From CAVPDE01 sp963702565 (GTDB lineage Bacteria; Desulfobacterota; DSM-4660; Desulfatiglandales; HGW-15): a stretch of DNA of 64,000 nucleotides. Every line of letters begins with the position of its first letter. The first letter of the stretch is position 1. The stretch lies in contig CAVPDE010000024.1 of NCBI GenBank assembly GCA_963702565.1, positions 310,001 through 374,000 of the forward strand. The letters run 5' to 3'. Under the pieces are notes generated by a model that was given only the letters and a program-made list of their open reading frames with translations, made no database searches and was not told the DNA's origin. The position numbers and the translations under genes were made by a program. Shown piece after piece: positions 24,496 through 32,860 of the stretch.

Positions 24496-27104
24496 GATGA
24501 CTGGCGACTCAGGTACTCCTTCATTTTGTTGATCTCGACCAGCGCCTCCAGAGGGGTCATGGAGGAAAGGTCCAGATTCTGAACCCATTTTCTCAAGCGC
24601 TGGTCCTGCGCTCCGAAAAGACTCAACTGCGCTGTCTCTTTTTTCTCTCGACCGCTCCGGTCCGCCGCCATTCGAGGGGTCCCCACCTCGTTGCCCTCTC
24701 CCCGCTCCAGATTCTCCAGGATCTCCCTGGCCCTGCCGATCACCTGGTGAGGAAGGCCTGCGATCCTGGCCACCTGAATGCCGTAGCTCCGGCTCGTTCC
24801 GCCGGGGACCAGTTTTCGGAGGAATATAATCTGATCCTTCCACTCCTTCACGGCAATGTTGAAATTCTTCACCCTGGGCTTGGTGGCCACGAGCTCCGTC
24901 AACTCGTGATAGTGCGTGGCAAAAAGCGTCCGCACCCCTCGGTCGTCACGGTCGTGAAGTGCCTCTGCAACGGCCCATGCAATGCTGAGGCCGTCATAGG
25001 TGCTCGTTCCTCTTCCGATCTCGTCCAGGATCACGAGACTCCTTGGGGTTGCATGACGCAGGATATTGGCCGTCTCGTTCATCTCCACCATGAACGTGCT
25101 CTGGCCCTTGGTCAGGTCATCCGATGCCCCGATGCGGGTGAAAATGCGATCCACCACTCCTAGGGTCGCCTGAGAGGCAGGGACAAAACTCCCCATCTGC
25201 GCCATGAGCACGGTGAGTGCCACCTGCCTCAAGACCGTCGACTTCCCCGCCATGTTCGGGCCCGTGATGATGAGCACCTGCTGCTCCTGATCATCGAGGT
25301 GAATGTCGTTGGGCACAAAATCCTCGTCCCGCACCGTCTCTTCGATCACCGGGTGTCTTCCGTCCACAATCTCAATGACGGCTCCCTCATTCACCTCAGG
25401 CAAAGTGTAACCTTTCAATTCAGCGGCCTCTGCAAGAGCGGCCAAGGCATCCACCTCGCCCACCCGTTTTCCCGTCTCCCGGATGCGCTGATTCTCGAGA
25501 GCCACCTGCCTTCTCACATCTTCAAAAATCCCGAACTCCAGGGCGACTCTTTTTTCTTCGGCGCCCAGGACCAGGTCTTCATACTCCTTCAACTTCTCCG
25601 TCACATACCGTTCGCCGTTGGCCAGGGTCTGCCTTCGAATGTAGTCCGGGGGAACCAAGTGCAGGTTCGCTTTGGAGATTTCGATGTAATACCCGAACAC
25701 CCGGTTGTAACCCACCTTGAGGCTGGAAATGCCGGTTCTCTTCTGCTCCGCGGCAGCCAGATCAGCGATCCAGGTTTTGCCGTCACGGGTCGCGCGAATC
25801 AGTCGGTCCAGTTCCTCGTGATATCCCTCCCGGATGAGCCCTCCCTCTTTCAGGGACACAGGGGGATCCTCGCAGATGGCTCGCTCAATGAGCTCTGCCA
25901 CGTCCTGAAGGGGGTCCAATTTCCCGGCGATCTCATTGAGCCGCTCGCTGGGAGACCCGGCCAGCTTCTCCTTGATGGCGGGCAGCCGGCGGCTGGACTG
26001 CTTGAGCGCTACGAGATCCCGGGCGTTTGCCCGTCCCATGGAGATCCTGGCGTTGAGCCTCTCCATGTCCAGAACCCCATCCAGGTGCTCCCTGATCTCT
26101 TCTCTGAAAACCCTATCGCCCCTGAAGCTCGCAACCGCCGCCAGCCTGAGCCGGATCTCCCGCAGGTCCAGGAGCGGATAGCCGATCCACTTCCGGATCT
26201 GGCGGCTTCCCATGGGGGTCACCGTCCGGTCGAGAATTTGAAACAGAGACCCTTTCACGGACTGCCTTCTCACGGTTCTAAAAAGCTCGAGATTCGCGGT
26301 AGTCGCCTCGTCAAGGAACATGAAATCGCCGAGCCGATACGTGACCAGATCCTTGATGTGGTCGGGATTCACCTTCTGCGTGGCCTGAACGTAGTGGATG
26401 AGCGCCCCTGCCGCAAGGACCGCCCGCTCCATGTCCTCGCATCCGAAAGGAGCCAGAGATCGGACGCCGAGCTGGCTTTTCAAAAGGCCTGCGGCCAGGT
26501 CCTCATGGAAATTCTCCCTGGCCAGAACCTCGAGGCGGTAGGCCGAAAGGCCCTTTCGAAGAGACAGGTCGTCCTTTTCAAGGAGCAGAAGTTCGGCCGG
26601 TTTGATTCTTCCCACTTCGTCCAGAACCTCTTCCCACTCTTCGATTTCCGTCACCCGGAACTCCCCGGTGGACAGATCCAGGTGGGCCAGGCCAAAGGGT
26701 TTTTCACTGCCCGCAAGCGCCGCCATGTAGAGATTCGACTTGCTGTCTACTTCCCCCTCTTCCAGCACAGAACCAGGGGTGACGACCCGGATGACGTCTC
26801 TCTTCACAATGCCTTTGGCTGTTTGAGGGTCTTCCACCTGCTCGCAGATGGCCACCTTGCAGCCGTTTTCAATCAGCTTGGCGATATAGGATTTCGAAGA
26901 GTGGTGGGGCACGCCGCACATGGGGACCTTCTCGCCGTTGAGCGTGCCTCGCGAAGTGAGCGTAATTCCAAGGAGGCGGGAGGCCTTCTTTGCATCATCA
27001 AAGAACATCTCATAAAAGTCGCCCATGCGGAAGAAAAGGATCGAGTCCGGGTACGCGCTTTTCATCCCCATGTACTGTTTGAGCATGGGCGAGAGGTCGC
27101 TCAC
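24492..27104 (-). CDS. mutS: DNA mismatch repair protein MutS
   Basis: Recognises mismatches and small loops and starts repair through ATP-driven clamp formation; 870 aa. The GTG start at 27104 overlaps the lapB stop (GTGA) and follows GGAGGA; earlier codons in frame belong to lapB. The mismatch-reading Phe-x-Glu is in MGDFYEMF (F30, E32). Walker A GPNMAGKST, Walker B/signature LDEIGRGTSTYDG and ATHYHEL are in the C-terminal ATPase. No mutL is in the window. Translational coupling to lapB and the amidase is unusual company for mutS. Confidence 0.96.
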   Translation of the reverse strand: MSDLSPMLKQYMGMKSAYPDSILFFRMGDFYEMFFDDAKKASRLLGITLTSRGTLNGEKVPMCGVPHHSSKSYIAKLIENGCKVAICEQVEDPQTAKGIVKRDVIRVVTPGSVLEEGEVDSKSNLYMAALAGSEKPFGLAHLDLSTGEFRVTEIEEWEEVLDEVGRIKPAELLLLEKDDLSLRKGLSAYRLEVLARENFHEDLAAGLLKSQLGVRSLAPFGCEDMERAVLAAGALIHYVQATQKVNPDHIKDLVTYRLGDFMFLDEATTANLELFRTVRRQSVKGSLFQILDRTVTPMGSRQIRKWIGYPLLDLREIRLRLAAVASFRGDRVFREEIREHLDGVLDMERLNARISMGRANARDLVALKQSSRRLPAIKEKLAGSPSERLNEIAGKLDPLQDVAELIERAICEDPPVSLKEGGLIREGYHEELDRLIRATRDGKTWIADLAAAEQKRTGISSLKVGYNRVFGYYIEISKANLHLVPPDYIRRQTLANGERYVTEKLKEYEDLVLGAEEKRVALEFGIFEDVRRQVALENQRIRETGKRVGEVDALAALAEAAELKGYTLPEVNEGAVIEIVDGRHPVIEETVRDEDFVPNDIHLDDQEQQVLIITGPNMAGKSTVLRQVALTVLMAQMGSFVPASQATLGVVDRIFTRIGASDDLTKGQSTFMVEMNETANILRHATPRSLVILDEIGRGTSTYDGLSIAWAVAEALHDRDDRGVRTLFATHYHELTELVATKPRVKNFNIAVKEWKDQIIFLRKLVPGGTSRSYGIQVARIAGLPHQVIGRAREILENLERGEGNEVGTPRMAADRSGREKKETAQLSLFGAQDQRLRKWVQNLDLSSMTPLEALVEINKMKEYLSRQSS

Positions 27105-28348
27105 GGCCTGTCCTCCGGTGCGGTCTTCGAAGCGGCGGCGCCCTCGTCCACCTCCGTGGAATCCATGAGACCGATGGTGTCCCAGCTCCTGCACTGAGGG
27201 CACTGCCACTGGAGGTCGCCGGGCCTGAAGCCGCAGTTGCTGCACTGGAATTTCAGGTAAGGCACATTCAGGCGGGGGATAAGATCCTGGTAAGCGCTCA
27301 GGGCCTCCTCCCTCATGCCCTGCTTCAGGAGGATCTCTCCCTTGAACTTTCTCGCTTCCCAGAAGGAGGGATCCAGCGCCAGGGCACTGTCGAGTTCTCG
27401 AACCGCTCCCTGATAGTCCTGCTCATTGAAAAGGTACCGGGCCAGGGCCATGTGGGTGAAGGCATCCCCGCTGGATTCCGCGCACTCCTTCAGAAACTCT
27501 TCGACCGGTTTGAGGTTCTTCATCTCCCCGTAGGCCCCCTCCAGCCTGCGGTAGGCAAGAAAACTGAATTGCGGCGCGATGCGGACCACTTTTCTCCACT
27601 CGGACACCGCCTTCTTGTAGTCCTGCTTCTTAAAGTGCAAGTCCCCCAGGTGGAGGTGCGCATCCAGGCACCTCTCGTCGATGGAGATGGCTTTCTGAAA
27701 ACAGGATTTTGCTTTTGCGAGATCCTCCTTTTCCTGGCCCTCTTTGCCGAGTTCCACCTGGTAGTGGGCAAGGATGTGCTTGTGGTTGCCTTTGCTCACC
27801 CTCGCGATCTTTTTCCTGGTCCCGTAGGCGTTTTCCCAGTCTCTCATGTCTTCGTAAATCTTTTCGGCCGCATCCAGGGCTTCCAGGTTCCCCGGTTCTT
27901 CTTGAAGCGCCTGGTTCAGGGCTTCCAATGCCCTGTTCATGAACCCTCCCTTGCGGTAGTCCAGCCCCAGATCGATCAGAGCCCTCAGCTTGAGCGTTTC
28001 ATCGATGTTGGGCCGCAGGATGATGCTCTGGCGGATGCGTATCGCCCGGTCAATGTCCCCTTTGGACCGGTAGAGATTCCCCAGGGCCACGTAGGTTTCA
28101 ATGGTGTCGGAATTGATCTGGACGGACTTGGTGAATTCCTCGATCGCCTGGTCATGGTCGTTGGAAAGGATGTACTGAATGCCCTTGAAAAAGGCCTTGT
28201 CGCTTTCGCTTTGCAGAAACCGGGTCCTCTTCTCCTTCCGGTAGCTGAGAAAACGGCCGGCAATGCCTCCCAGGATGAGGCTGACCAGGATGATCAGGCA
28301 AAGTTGCTGGTTGGCGGGCTCCAGAAACCAGTCCCAGAGCAGCTGCAT
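27101..28348 (-). CDS. lapB: LapB/YciM-type TPR protein with rubredoxin-like zinc domain
   Basis: 415 aa. An N-terminal membrane anchor (QQLCLIILVSLILGGIAG) is followed by an array of TPR repeats (about 50-370) and a C-terminal metal knuckle FQCSNCG ... WQCPQCRSWDT, the LapB rubredoxin-like domain. In enterobacteria LapB regulates lipopolysaccharide synthesis through LpxC turnover. The same gene pair (lapA upstream, lapB downstream) supports the call. It overlaps mutS by 4 bases. Confidence 0.93.
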   Translation of the reverse strand: MQLLWDWFLEPANQQLCLIILVSLILGGIAGRFLSYRKEKRTRFLQSESDKAFFKGIQYILSNDHDQAIEEFTKSVQINSDTIETYVALGNLYRSKGDIDRAIRIRQSIILRPNIDETLKLRALIDLGLDYRKGGFMNRALEALNQALQEEPGNLEALDAAEKIYEDMRDWENAYGTRKKIARVSKGNHKHILAHYQVELGKEGQEKEDLAKAKSCFQKAISIDERCLDAHLHLGDLHFKKQDYKKAVSEWRKVVRIAPQFSFLAYRRLEGAYGEMKNLKPVEEFLKECAESSGDAFTHMALARYLFNEQDYQGAVRELDSALALDPSFWEARKFKGEILLKQGMREEALSAYQDLIPRLNVPYLKFQCSNCGFRPGDLQWQCPQCRSWDTIGLMDSTEVDEGAAASKTAPEDRP

Positions 28349-28378
28349 TTCAATTTCCCTCCTCCCCTGCAGCCGACC

Positions 28379-28726
28379 TCATGCGGCATCCGGCCGGGAC
28401 GGAGGGACATGCTCCGAAGTGATGGGCAGGTTTCTGAGATTGTTCACTTCTTTTTCTCTTTCCTCCAGCGTTCTGGCGAGAAGTTTGATCCTTTTTTTCA
28501 AGCGGAACCGTTCGGCAATGCCATAAAGGCCGATCGACAGCACACCGATGAGATAAGTCACGATGACGATCTCGTAAAGGGTGATGTCCGATGTCATGCT
28601 CTCCTGAAAGAAATAGGGGTTCATCCGGAATTTGACGGTCGTTGACAGAGCGGCATTGTTCTGAACCACAAGAACGATAACCGCGAGGCCGATCAGGATA
28701 AAGACTATCGCCTTGAGATGCGTCAT
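28379..28726 (-). CDS. lapA: LapA family membrane protein
   Basis: 115 aa with two hydrophobic helices (LKAIVFILIGLAVIVLVVQN and ITLYEIVIVTYLIGVLSIGLYG), the LipopolySaccharide Assembly A (DUF1049) arrangement. A charged coiled-coil-like segment follows. The ATG at 28726 has GGAGG 7-10 bases upstream, better than the TTG two codons earlier. It is directly upstream of lapB and presumably forms the same membrane complex. Confidence 0.88.
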   Translation of the reverse strand: MTHLKAIVFILIGLAVIVLVVQNNAALSTTVKFRMNPYFFQESMTSDITLYEIVIVTYLIGVLSIGLYGIAERFRLKKRIKLLARTLEEREKEVNNLRNLPITSEHVPPSRPDAA

Positions 28727-28744
28727 GTTCAACCTCCTCCTCGC

Positions 28745-29251
28745 TTAAGTGCATTTCTGAAACAAGGGGACCAACTTCGCGTAGGTCGCCTTGATGTGTT
28801 CCGGAATCACGCGCACGTCCTCGATCACCGTCATGAAATTGGTGTCTCCTTTCCAGCGGGGGACGACGTGGAAATGCATGTGGTTCTCCATGCCGGCTCC
28901 GGCCACGTGCCCCAGGTTGAGTCCCACATTGAAACCGTCCGGTTTCATGACCTGCTTCAGAATCTCGATGGATTTGCGAACCATGAGCAAGAGGCCCAGC
29001 GTCTCATCCTGGTTCAGGCGTTCAAGGCTGGGGACGTGTTTGACCGGGGCAACAAGGAGATGGCCGTTGTTGTAAGGGAATCGATTCATCACCACCATGG
29101 TCCGCGGTCCCACGTGGAGAATCAGCCGCTCCTGATCTACGCTCCGGTCCGCACCCGGGCAGAAGATACACCCGTCCGCCTTGTTCTCCGCGAGGATGTA
29201 TCCCATCCTCCATGGCGCCCAGAGGACCTTCATGCCGCTCTCTTCACTCAT
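28745..29251 (-). CDS. HIT family hydrolase (AP4A phosphorylase-like)
   Basis: 168 aa. A zinc/nucleotide-binding front (LWAPWRMGYI, CIFCP) and the histidine triad HMHFHVVPRW are clear. Proteins with W-A-P-W-R near the start and this triad are usually bis(5'-nucleosyl)-tetraphosphate phosphorylase-like. The exact dinucleoside substrate is unknown. The Met seven codons in (MKVLWAPWR) is an alternative start. Confidence 0.88.
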   Translation of the reverse strand: MSEESGMKVLWAPWRMGYILAENKADGCIFCPGADRSVDQERLILHVGPRTMVVMNRFPYNNGHLLVAPVKHVPSLERLNQDETLGLLLMVRKSIEILKQVMKPDGFNVGLNLGHVAGAGMENHMHFHVVPRWKGDTNFMTVIEDVRVIPEHIKATYAKLVPLFQKCT

Positions 29252-29277
29252 GAACTTTCACCTCCTGCAACGGCCTC

Positions 29278-29763
29278 TCAATCCAGGTCGATGATTTCCC
29301 CCTTCACGGTGTCCCCGCATTCCAGGATCCCTATGGTGTGCACTCCGGATGAGCTGAAACCGGTCGCGGTCCCAGGGTTGAAAAGAAGCACTCCCTGGGC
29401 CACCTCATTCATGGCCTTGTGAGAGTGTCCATACACAATCACATCCACTTCGTTGAACTGAGCGAGCACCCTTTCCTCCAGACCCCGGGGCGAGCCCCAC
29501 CCGTGGATGAGGCCGAACCGGAAGCCGCCGATTTCCACGATCTTTTTTTCAGGCAGCACGGCCTTGATGGCAAAGGGGTCCATGTTTCCGTGCACGCCGT
29601 GGAAATTTCTCGAACTCAGAAACTCCGCGACCACAGGAGAAGTGAAGTCTCCCACGTGAAAGAGCACATCCACCTGCGAAAAGTGACGATCCAGAAGTTC
29701 TCTGAAATCCTTGCTCACATGGTGAATGTGTGTGTCGGAAAGGACACCGATTCTCATGCACAT
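29278..29763 (-). CDS. MJ0936/YfcE-type metallophosphodiesterase
   Basis: 161 aa, calcineurin-like fold. Metal ligands in order: SDTH (D, H), VGDF (D), HGNMD (N), LIHGWG (H), GHSHKAM (H, H). Relatives hydrolyse phosphodiesters with Mn or Ni in vitro; the cellular substrate is not established. It lies 26 bases upstream of the HIT gene in the same direction, so the two are likely cotranscribed. Confidence 0.88.
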   Translation of the reverse strand: MCMRIGVLSDTHIHHVSKDFRELLDRHFSQVDVLFHVGDFTSPVVAEFLSSRNFHGVHGNMDPFAIKAVLPEKKIVEIGGFRFGLIHGWGSPRGLEERVLAQFNEVDVIVYGHSHKAMNEVAQGVLLFNPGTATGFSSSGVHTIGILECGDTVKGEIIDLD

Positions 29764-29911
29764 GTGCCCATTTTTGCTGAAAGTTCATCAAAGTATATCA
29801 GGACGAAAAAAAAAGACAAGCCTGAATCAAACCTTTTCTAAAGGGGATTGACTGAGAGAAGCTTTCTTGTAGAATGACGGCGTGACTGGATATCGATGGA
29901 GTCGTAAGAAG

Positions 29912-30071
29912 TCGTCACCCCGGTGGAAACCGGGGTCCAGTGAAATTGTAACGAGTTAAGAACACTGGATACCGGCCCGTTCGACGAGCCCTTCGAGACC
30001 CTCAGGGTCCCGAGGGAAATCGAGGGACTCAGGGTCCCGAGCCTGTCGAGGGACTTCCACCGGTATGACGG
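29912..30071. repeat. Composite palindromic repeat (GTCACCCCGGTGGAA family)
   Basis: GTCACCCCGGTGGAA (from 29914) is inverted as TTCCACCGGTATGACGG (30055-30071), giving a long imperfect hairpin. Inside are three partial direct copies of GACTCAGGGTCCCGAG and GACCCTCAGGGTCCCGAGG (29998-30047). The element fills most of the 366-base gap between the phosphodiesterase and fmdB; the rest shows nothing I can name. Confidence 0.65.
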
Positions 30072-30129
30072 AAAAGGGCGTTTTCGGGATTATTGGAAGC
30101 GCAGCCAATTTAGTTCCAGAGGAGTTGTC

Positions 30130-30621
30130 ATGCCCATCTATGAGTTCTACTGCAAGAAATGCCACATGATTTTCAGTTTTTTCTCTTCCACGGTCAACAC
30201 GGACAAAAGACCCCTCTGCCCCAAGTGCCGCAAGGTCAAACTCGAACGGCAGATGTCCCTTTTCTCCAGGGTGCGCCAGCGAGAACAGGGAGAGGACACC
30301 CCCATGCCGGACATCGACGAGTCCAAGCTGGAGCAGGCCATGAACGCCCTCGGCCGCGAAGCGGAGAACTTGGATGAAAACGACCCCAAGCAGGCAGCCA
30401 ACCTCATGCGTAAACTCAGCGACATGACCGGCATGAACCTGGGTCCGGGTATGGAAGAAGCTTTGCGGAGGATGGAAGCGGGCGAGGATCCGGAGCAGAT
30501 CGAGCAGGAAATGGGAGATCTTCTGGAAGGAGAAGACCCCTTCAGCTTCGGGGACAAGAAAGCGGGCAAAGGCCTCAAAAGACGGCCGCCAGCAAAAGAC
30601 GAAACGCTCTATGAACTATAA
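30130..30621 (+). CDS. FmdB-type zinc ribbon protein
   Basis: 163 aa. The N-terminal 45 residues are an FmdB/CxxC_CxxC_SSSS zinc ribbon (MPIYEFYCKKC with CPKC after 20 residues). The rest is acidic and helical (SKLEQAMNALGREAENLDEN, GMEEALRRMEAGEDPEQIEQEMGDLLEG). Longer FmdB proteins with this acidic tail are frequent in Desulfobacterota; the function is unknown. GAGGAG precedes the ATG. Confidence 0.85.
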   Translation: MPIYEFYCKKCHMIFSFFSSTVNTDKRPLCPKCRKVKLERQMSLFSRVRQREQGEDTPMPDIDESKLEQAMNALGREAENLDENDPKQAANLMRKLSDMTGMNLGPGMEEALRRMEAGEDPEQIEQEMGDLLEGEDPFSFGDKKAGKGLKRRPPAKDETLYEL

Positions 30622-30622
30622 A

Positions 30623-30723
30623 CGGTACACGGCGCAAGGTACACGGTCCACGGGCAAAGACATAAGGCGGACGGTTTTGATGTGATTTTCCGTGCCCCGT
30701 GTGCCGTGCGCCGTGGACCGTAC
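30623..30723. repeat. Low-complexity palindromic repeat (CACGG/CCGTG words), second copy
   Basis: ACGGTACACGGCGCAAGG-type words (30623-30655) fold back on CCGTGCCCCGTGTGCCG and CCGTGGACCGT (30687-30722). It is the same word family as 18902-18998. It separates fmdB from the convergent UPF0280 gene, where it could act as a bidirectional transcription barrier. Confidence 0.6.
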
Positions 30724-31452
30724 TCATAGCGCCACGAGTTCTATTTCCCCCCAGCTTGCCATTTTCTCTCCCAGAACCACGAGGACCCCGAGAATCCCCT
30801 TGAGCACTCCGGCCCACTCGTCGATTCTGCTCAAATCCTTCGGACCTTGAATCCTGTTGCACAGGGCTGTGGCCGCAGCATCCGCGAGAGCGGCCGATGG
30901 GGCAACGACACAGCCTAAGTCCGCCTTTCCCAGACTCAAGGAGTGCCCCACGGTTCCTGAAGAGGAGGCGACTCCGAGAGGCATGAGTTTCGGCGAAATG
31001 ACCAGGCCGATCTTTTCGCTCAGAGGCGAGGTTCCGGCAAAGATGGAAACCGTCACAGGCCTGTCGGCCTTGAGAAAGAGGTCTCCTCCGTTTTCCACGA
31101 TCACCTGGTTTGTTTTCGTGAGGAGATGCTTTCCCACATACTCGGCAATGGCTCCGGCCACAGCGGCCATGGGACCGACACCCACCTCGCGGGTGCGCTC
31201 GATCATTTCCTTCACAAGGGGCGGCGCATACGGGTCTTCGGGGTAGGGATCGAGGGCGGTGAGGAAGTCGGCATGCGTTTGCATGTAGCTCTCGATCTGG
31301 TGCCTCGACTCGAACACCAGGTCCCGGGTCTCTTTTTCGAGTTTCCGCTCTGCGCTGACAAGAAGGTCTGTCTCCTTCACCATCACCCTAAAGGAGACGA
31401 GATCTTCCGATTTGACTCTGTTGCGATAAAAGCGTTCTGTGTAGTCAGGCAT
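30724..31452 (-). CDS. UPF0280 family protein (ApbE-like fold)
   Basis: 242 aa from the ATG at 31452 (MPDYTERFYRN), which matches the family start; the frame runs on to 31533 through repeat DNA. Family landmarks: MAAVAGAIAEYVGKHLL, NGGDLFL and SSSGTVGHSLSLGKADLGCVV. The fold resembles the FAD-transferring ApbE/thiamine-biosynthesis lipoprotein family, but there is no signal peptide, so any flavin-transferase role would be cytosolic. The function is not established. Confidence 0.85.
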   Translation of the reverse strand: MPDYTERFYRNRVKSEDLVSFRVMVKETDLLVSAERKLEKETRDLVFESRHQIESYMQTHADFLTALDPYPEDPYAPPLVKEMIERTREVGVGPMAAVAGAIAEYVGKHLLTKTNQVIVENGGDLFLKADRPVTVSIFAGTSPLSEKIGLVISPKLMPLGVASSSGTVGHSLSLGKADLGCVVAPSAALADAAATALCNRIQGPKDLSRIDEWAGVLKGILGVLVVLGEKMASWGEIELVAL

Positions 31453-31463
31453 AGTTCCCAAAC

Positions 31464-31556
31464 CGGAGTATTGGAGTGTTGGAGTACTGGAGTGATGGTT
31501 AAACCGTTGCACCACGGTTTTCCAGTACTCCAATACTCCATCACTCCGTCACTCCA
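31464..31556. repeat. Inverted repeat with GGAGTATTGGAGT words
   Basis: Tandem GGAGTATT, GGAGTGTT, GGAGTACT, GGAGTGAT words (31465-31497) are inverted as CCAGTACTCCAATACTCCATCACTCC and further CACTCC words (31521-31556). The arms form a long hairpin in the gap between UPF0280 and DUF3795 genes. Confidence 0.65.
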
Positions 31557-31561
31557 TCTCT

Positions 31562-32038
31562 TTATCCGTCCAGATCCACGGCTGTCTTACACTTGTTGCA
31601 CTGTTTTGCTCCCCTGAAAAGCTTGTGGCCGCAAGTCGGACACAGGTAGCGCGCCTCCTCATCCTCCACCCATTTCTCAGTCCCTGCGCTGCGCCAGTGA
31701 GGAATGGCCCTCAAGATAACTTTTTTCCCGACCGGCATGGGAAAATCCTCGATCAGCGAGCAGGGAAACTCCACGCATTCGCGGCAGCTTGCATATCCCT
31801 TCTTGGATGTGCAGTCTTTTATGTCACATCTCTTGCAGTAAGCGAAAGGCTCCTCTGAAAGGCACCCTTTGCAGTGGATGTCTTCCACGGACAGGTTCTC
31901 GGTTTCAGGGAGCCTGCCCTTGTAGAGTGCCACGAGCTTCTCTTTGAATTTCACGTTGTTTTCCCGCGTTGCGTAAAGAACAGCACACACTCCGCAGTAA
32001 AGCCCACAGGGAGCCAAAAAATCAGGATTGATTTTCAT
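31562..32038 (-). CDS. DUF3795 Cys-rich protein with C-terminal zinc ribbon
   Basis: 158 aa. The N-terminus APCGLYCGVCAVL is the DUF3795 signature. More cysteine pairs follow (CKGC, CKRCDIKDC, CRECVEFPC), consistent with zinc or Fe-S ligation. A separate C-terminal zinc ribbon (CPTCGHKL, CNKC) is added. The function is unknown. It is divergent from the cupin gene; GGAGG precedes the ATG. Confidence 0.82.
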   Translation of the reverse strand: MKINPDFLAPCGLYCGVCAVLYATRENNVKFKEKLVALYKGRLPETENLSVEDIHCKGCLSEEPFAYCKRCDIKDCTSKKGYASCRECVEFPCSLIEDFPMPVGKKVILRAIPHWRSAGTEKWVEDEEARYLCPTCGHKLFRGAKQCNKCKTAVDLDG

Positions 32039-32086
32039 GGAGCACCTCCGCGCCGATAGGGTTTCTTAAAAAAGGAAGGATAAACA

Positions 32087-32115
32087 AGGGTACTTAGGTT
32101 TGCGGCAAACGTCAA
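32087..32115 (-). promoter_or_regulatory. Weak candidate promoter for the DUF3795 gene
   Basis: On the minus strand TTGACG (32110-32115), a 17-base spacer and TACCCT (32087-32092). The -35 is good and the -10 poor. It is the best match in the divergent DUF3795-cupin spacer. Confidence 0.3.
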
Positions 32116-32223
32116 GACGGCCTGAAAGATCGATTTCCCGGCTGCTATGGAAAAAGATTTGTGTTAAGGAATACCCCAGGAGATCTTTCTCTGCCACTAC
32201 CCAAGCAAGTTCGGAGGACTCTC

Positions 32224-32628
32224 ATGGAAGTATTCAATGCTCTGGAACCATCAGCGGTAAAGATCGAGACCTTTCCTTACAAAGGCAAGCCTTACAAGGT
32301 CAAAGACGTGTGGATTCGGTGGCTCAGCCAGGCCGGCCCCAAGGACTCTCCTGAATACGGCCTGCGCTTTTTCACCATAGGCCCGGCCGGAGAGATTCCG
32401 ATTCACAATCACTTCTACTATCAGACCATGTTCATCCTGAGCGGAAGGGCCGCGGTCTTTTCTCATGAATCCGAAACAAATCAGGTCAAGGAAGAGCGGA
32501 CGGCCGGACCCTTTGACGTGGTCTTTGTACCGACCATGGAACCGCACAGCATCAAGAACCTGAGCGCGTCTGATCCTGTGCTTTTCCTCTGCTGTGTCGG
32601 GAATGTTTACGAAGAGGAAGACAAATAG
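32224..32628 (+). CDS. Cupin-domain protein
   Basis: 134 aa from the ATG at 32224, with GGAGG 6 bases upstream; the frame opens earlier at 32161 without a ribosome site. Cupin motif 1 is IPIHNHFYYQTMFILSG (G-x5-H-x-H-x3-4-E-like, with Gln/Tyr replacing the usual Glu) and motif 2 is GPFDVVFVPTMEPHSIKN with its histidine. It is a small single-domain beta barrel that may bind a metal. No substrate can be assigned. Confidence 0.82.
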   Translation: MEVFNALEPSAVKIETFPYKGKPYKVKDVWIRWLSQAGPKDSPEYGLRFFTIGPAGEIPIHNHFYYQTMFILSGRAAVFSHESETNQVKEERTAGPFDVVFVPTMEPHSIKNLSASDPVLFLCCVGNVYEEEDK

Positions 32629-32860
32629 TCCGTGGTCAGTTGTCAATTGTCAGTGGTCCGTTGAAAGTAATCAGTGACCAGTGGGGCAAATCCCCCTTGT
32701 TCCCCCTTTAGAAAAGGGGGAAATCAAAGTACGTTCTTCCCTCTGTAAAGGGAAGACAGGGGGTTTTTATGCATTGCGATAGCAAGTTTTTCAGCAGTGC
32801 CGAGCTGCCGGCATCCATTATCCAGTAACTAGCATCCAGCAGCCAGTATCCAGCAACCGG
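32629..32860. repeat. Low-complexity intergenic repeats after the cupin gene
   Basis: Three blocks. First, degenerate CAGTTGTCAATTGTCAGTGGTCCGTTG words (32634-32690). Second, CCCCCTTGTTCCCCCTTTA with TAGAAAAGGGGGAAAT (32692-32728), a hairpin, and a smaller TTCCCTCTG-TAAAGGGAA hairpin beside it. Third, CAGTAACTAGCATCCAGCAGCCAGTATCCAGCAACC words (32822-32858). No coding frame is convincing here. Confidence 0.55.
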
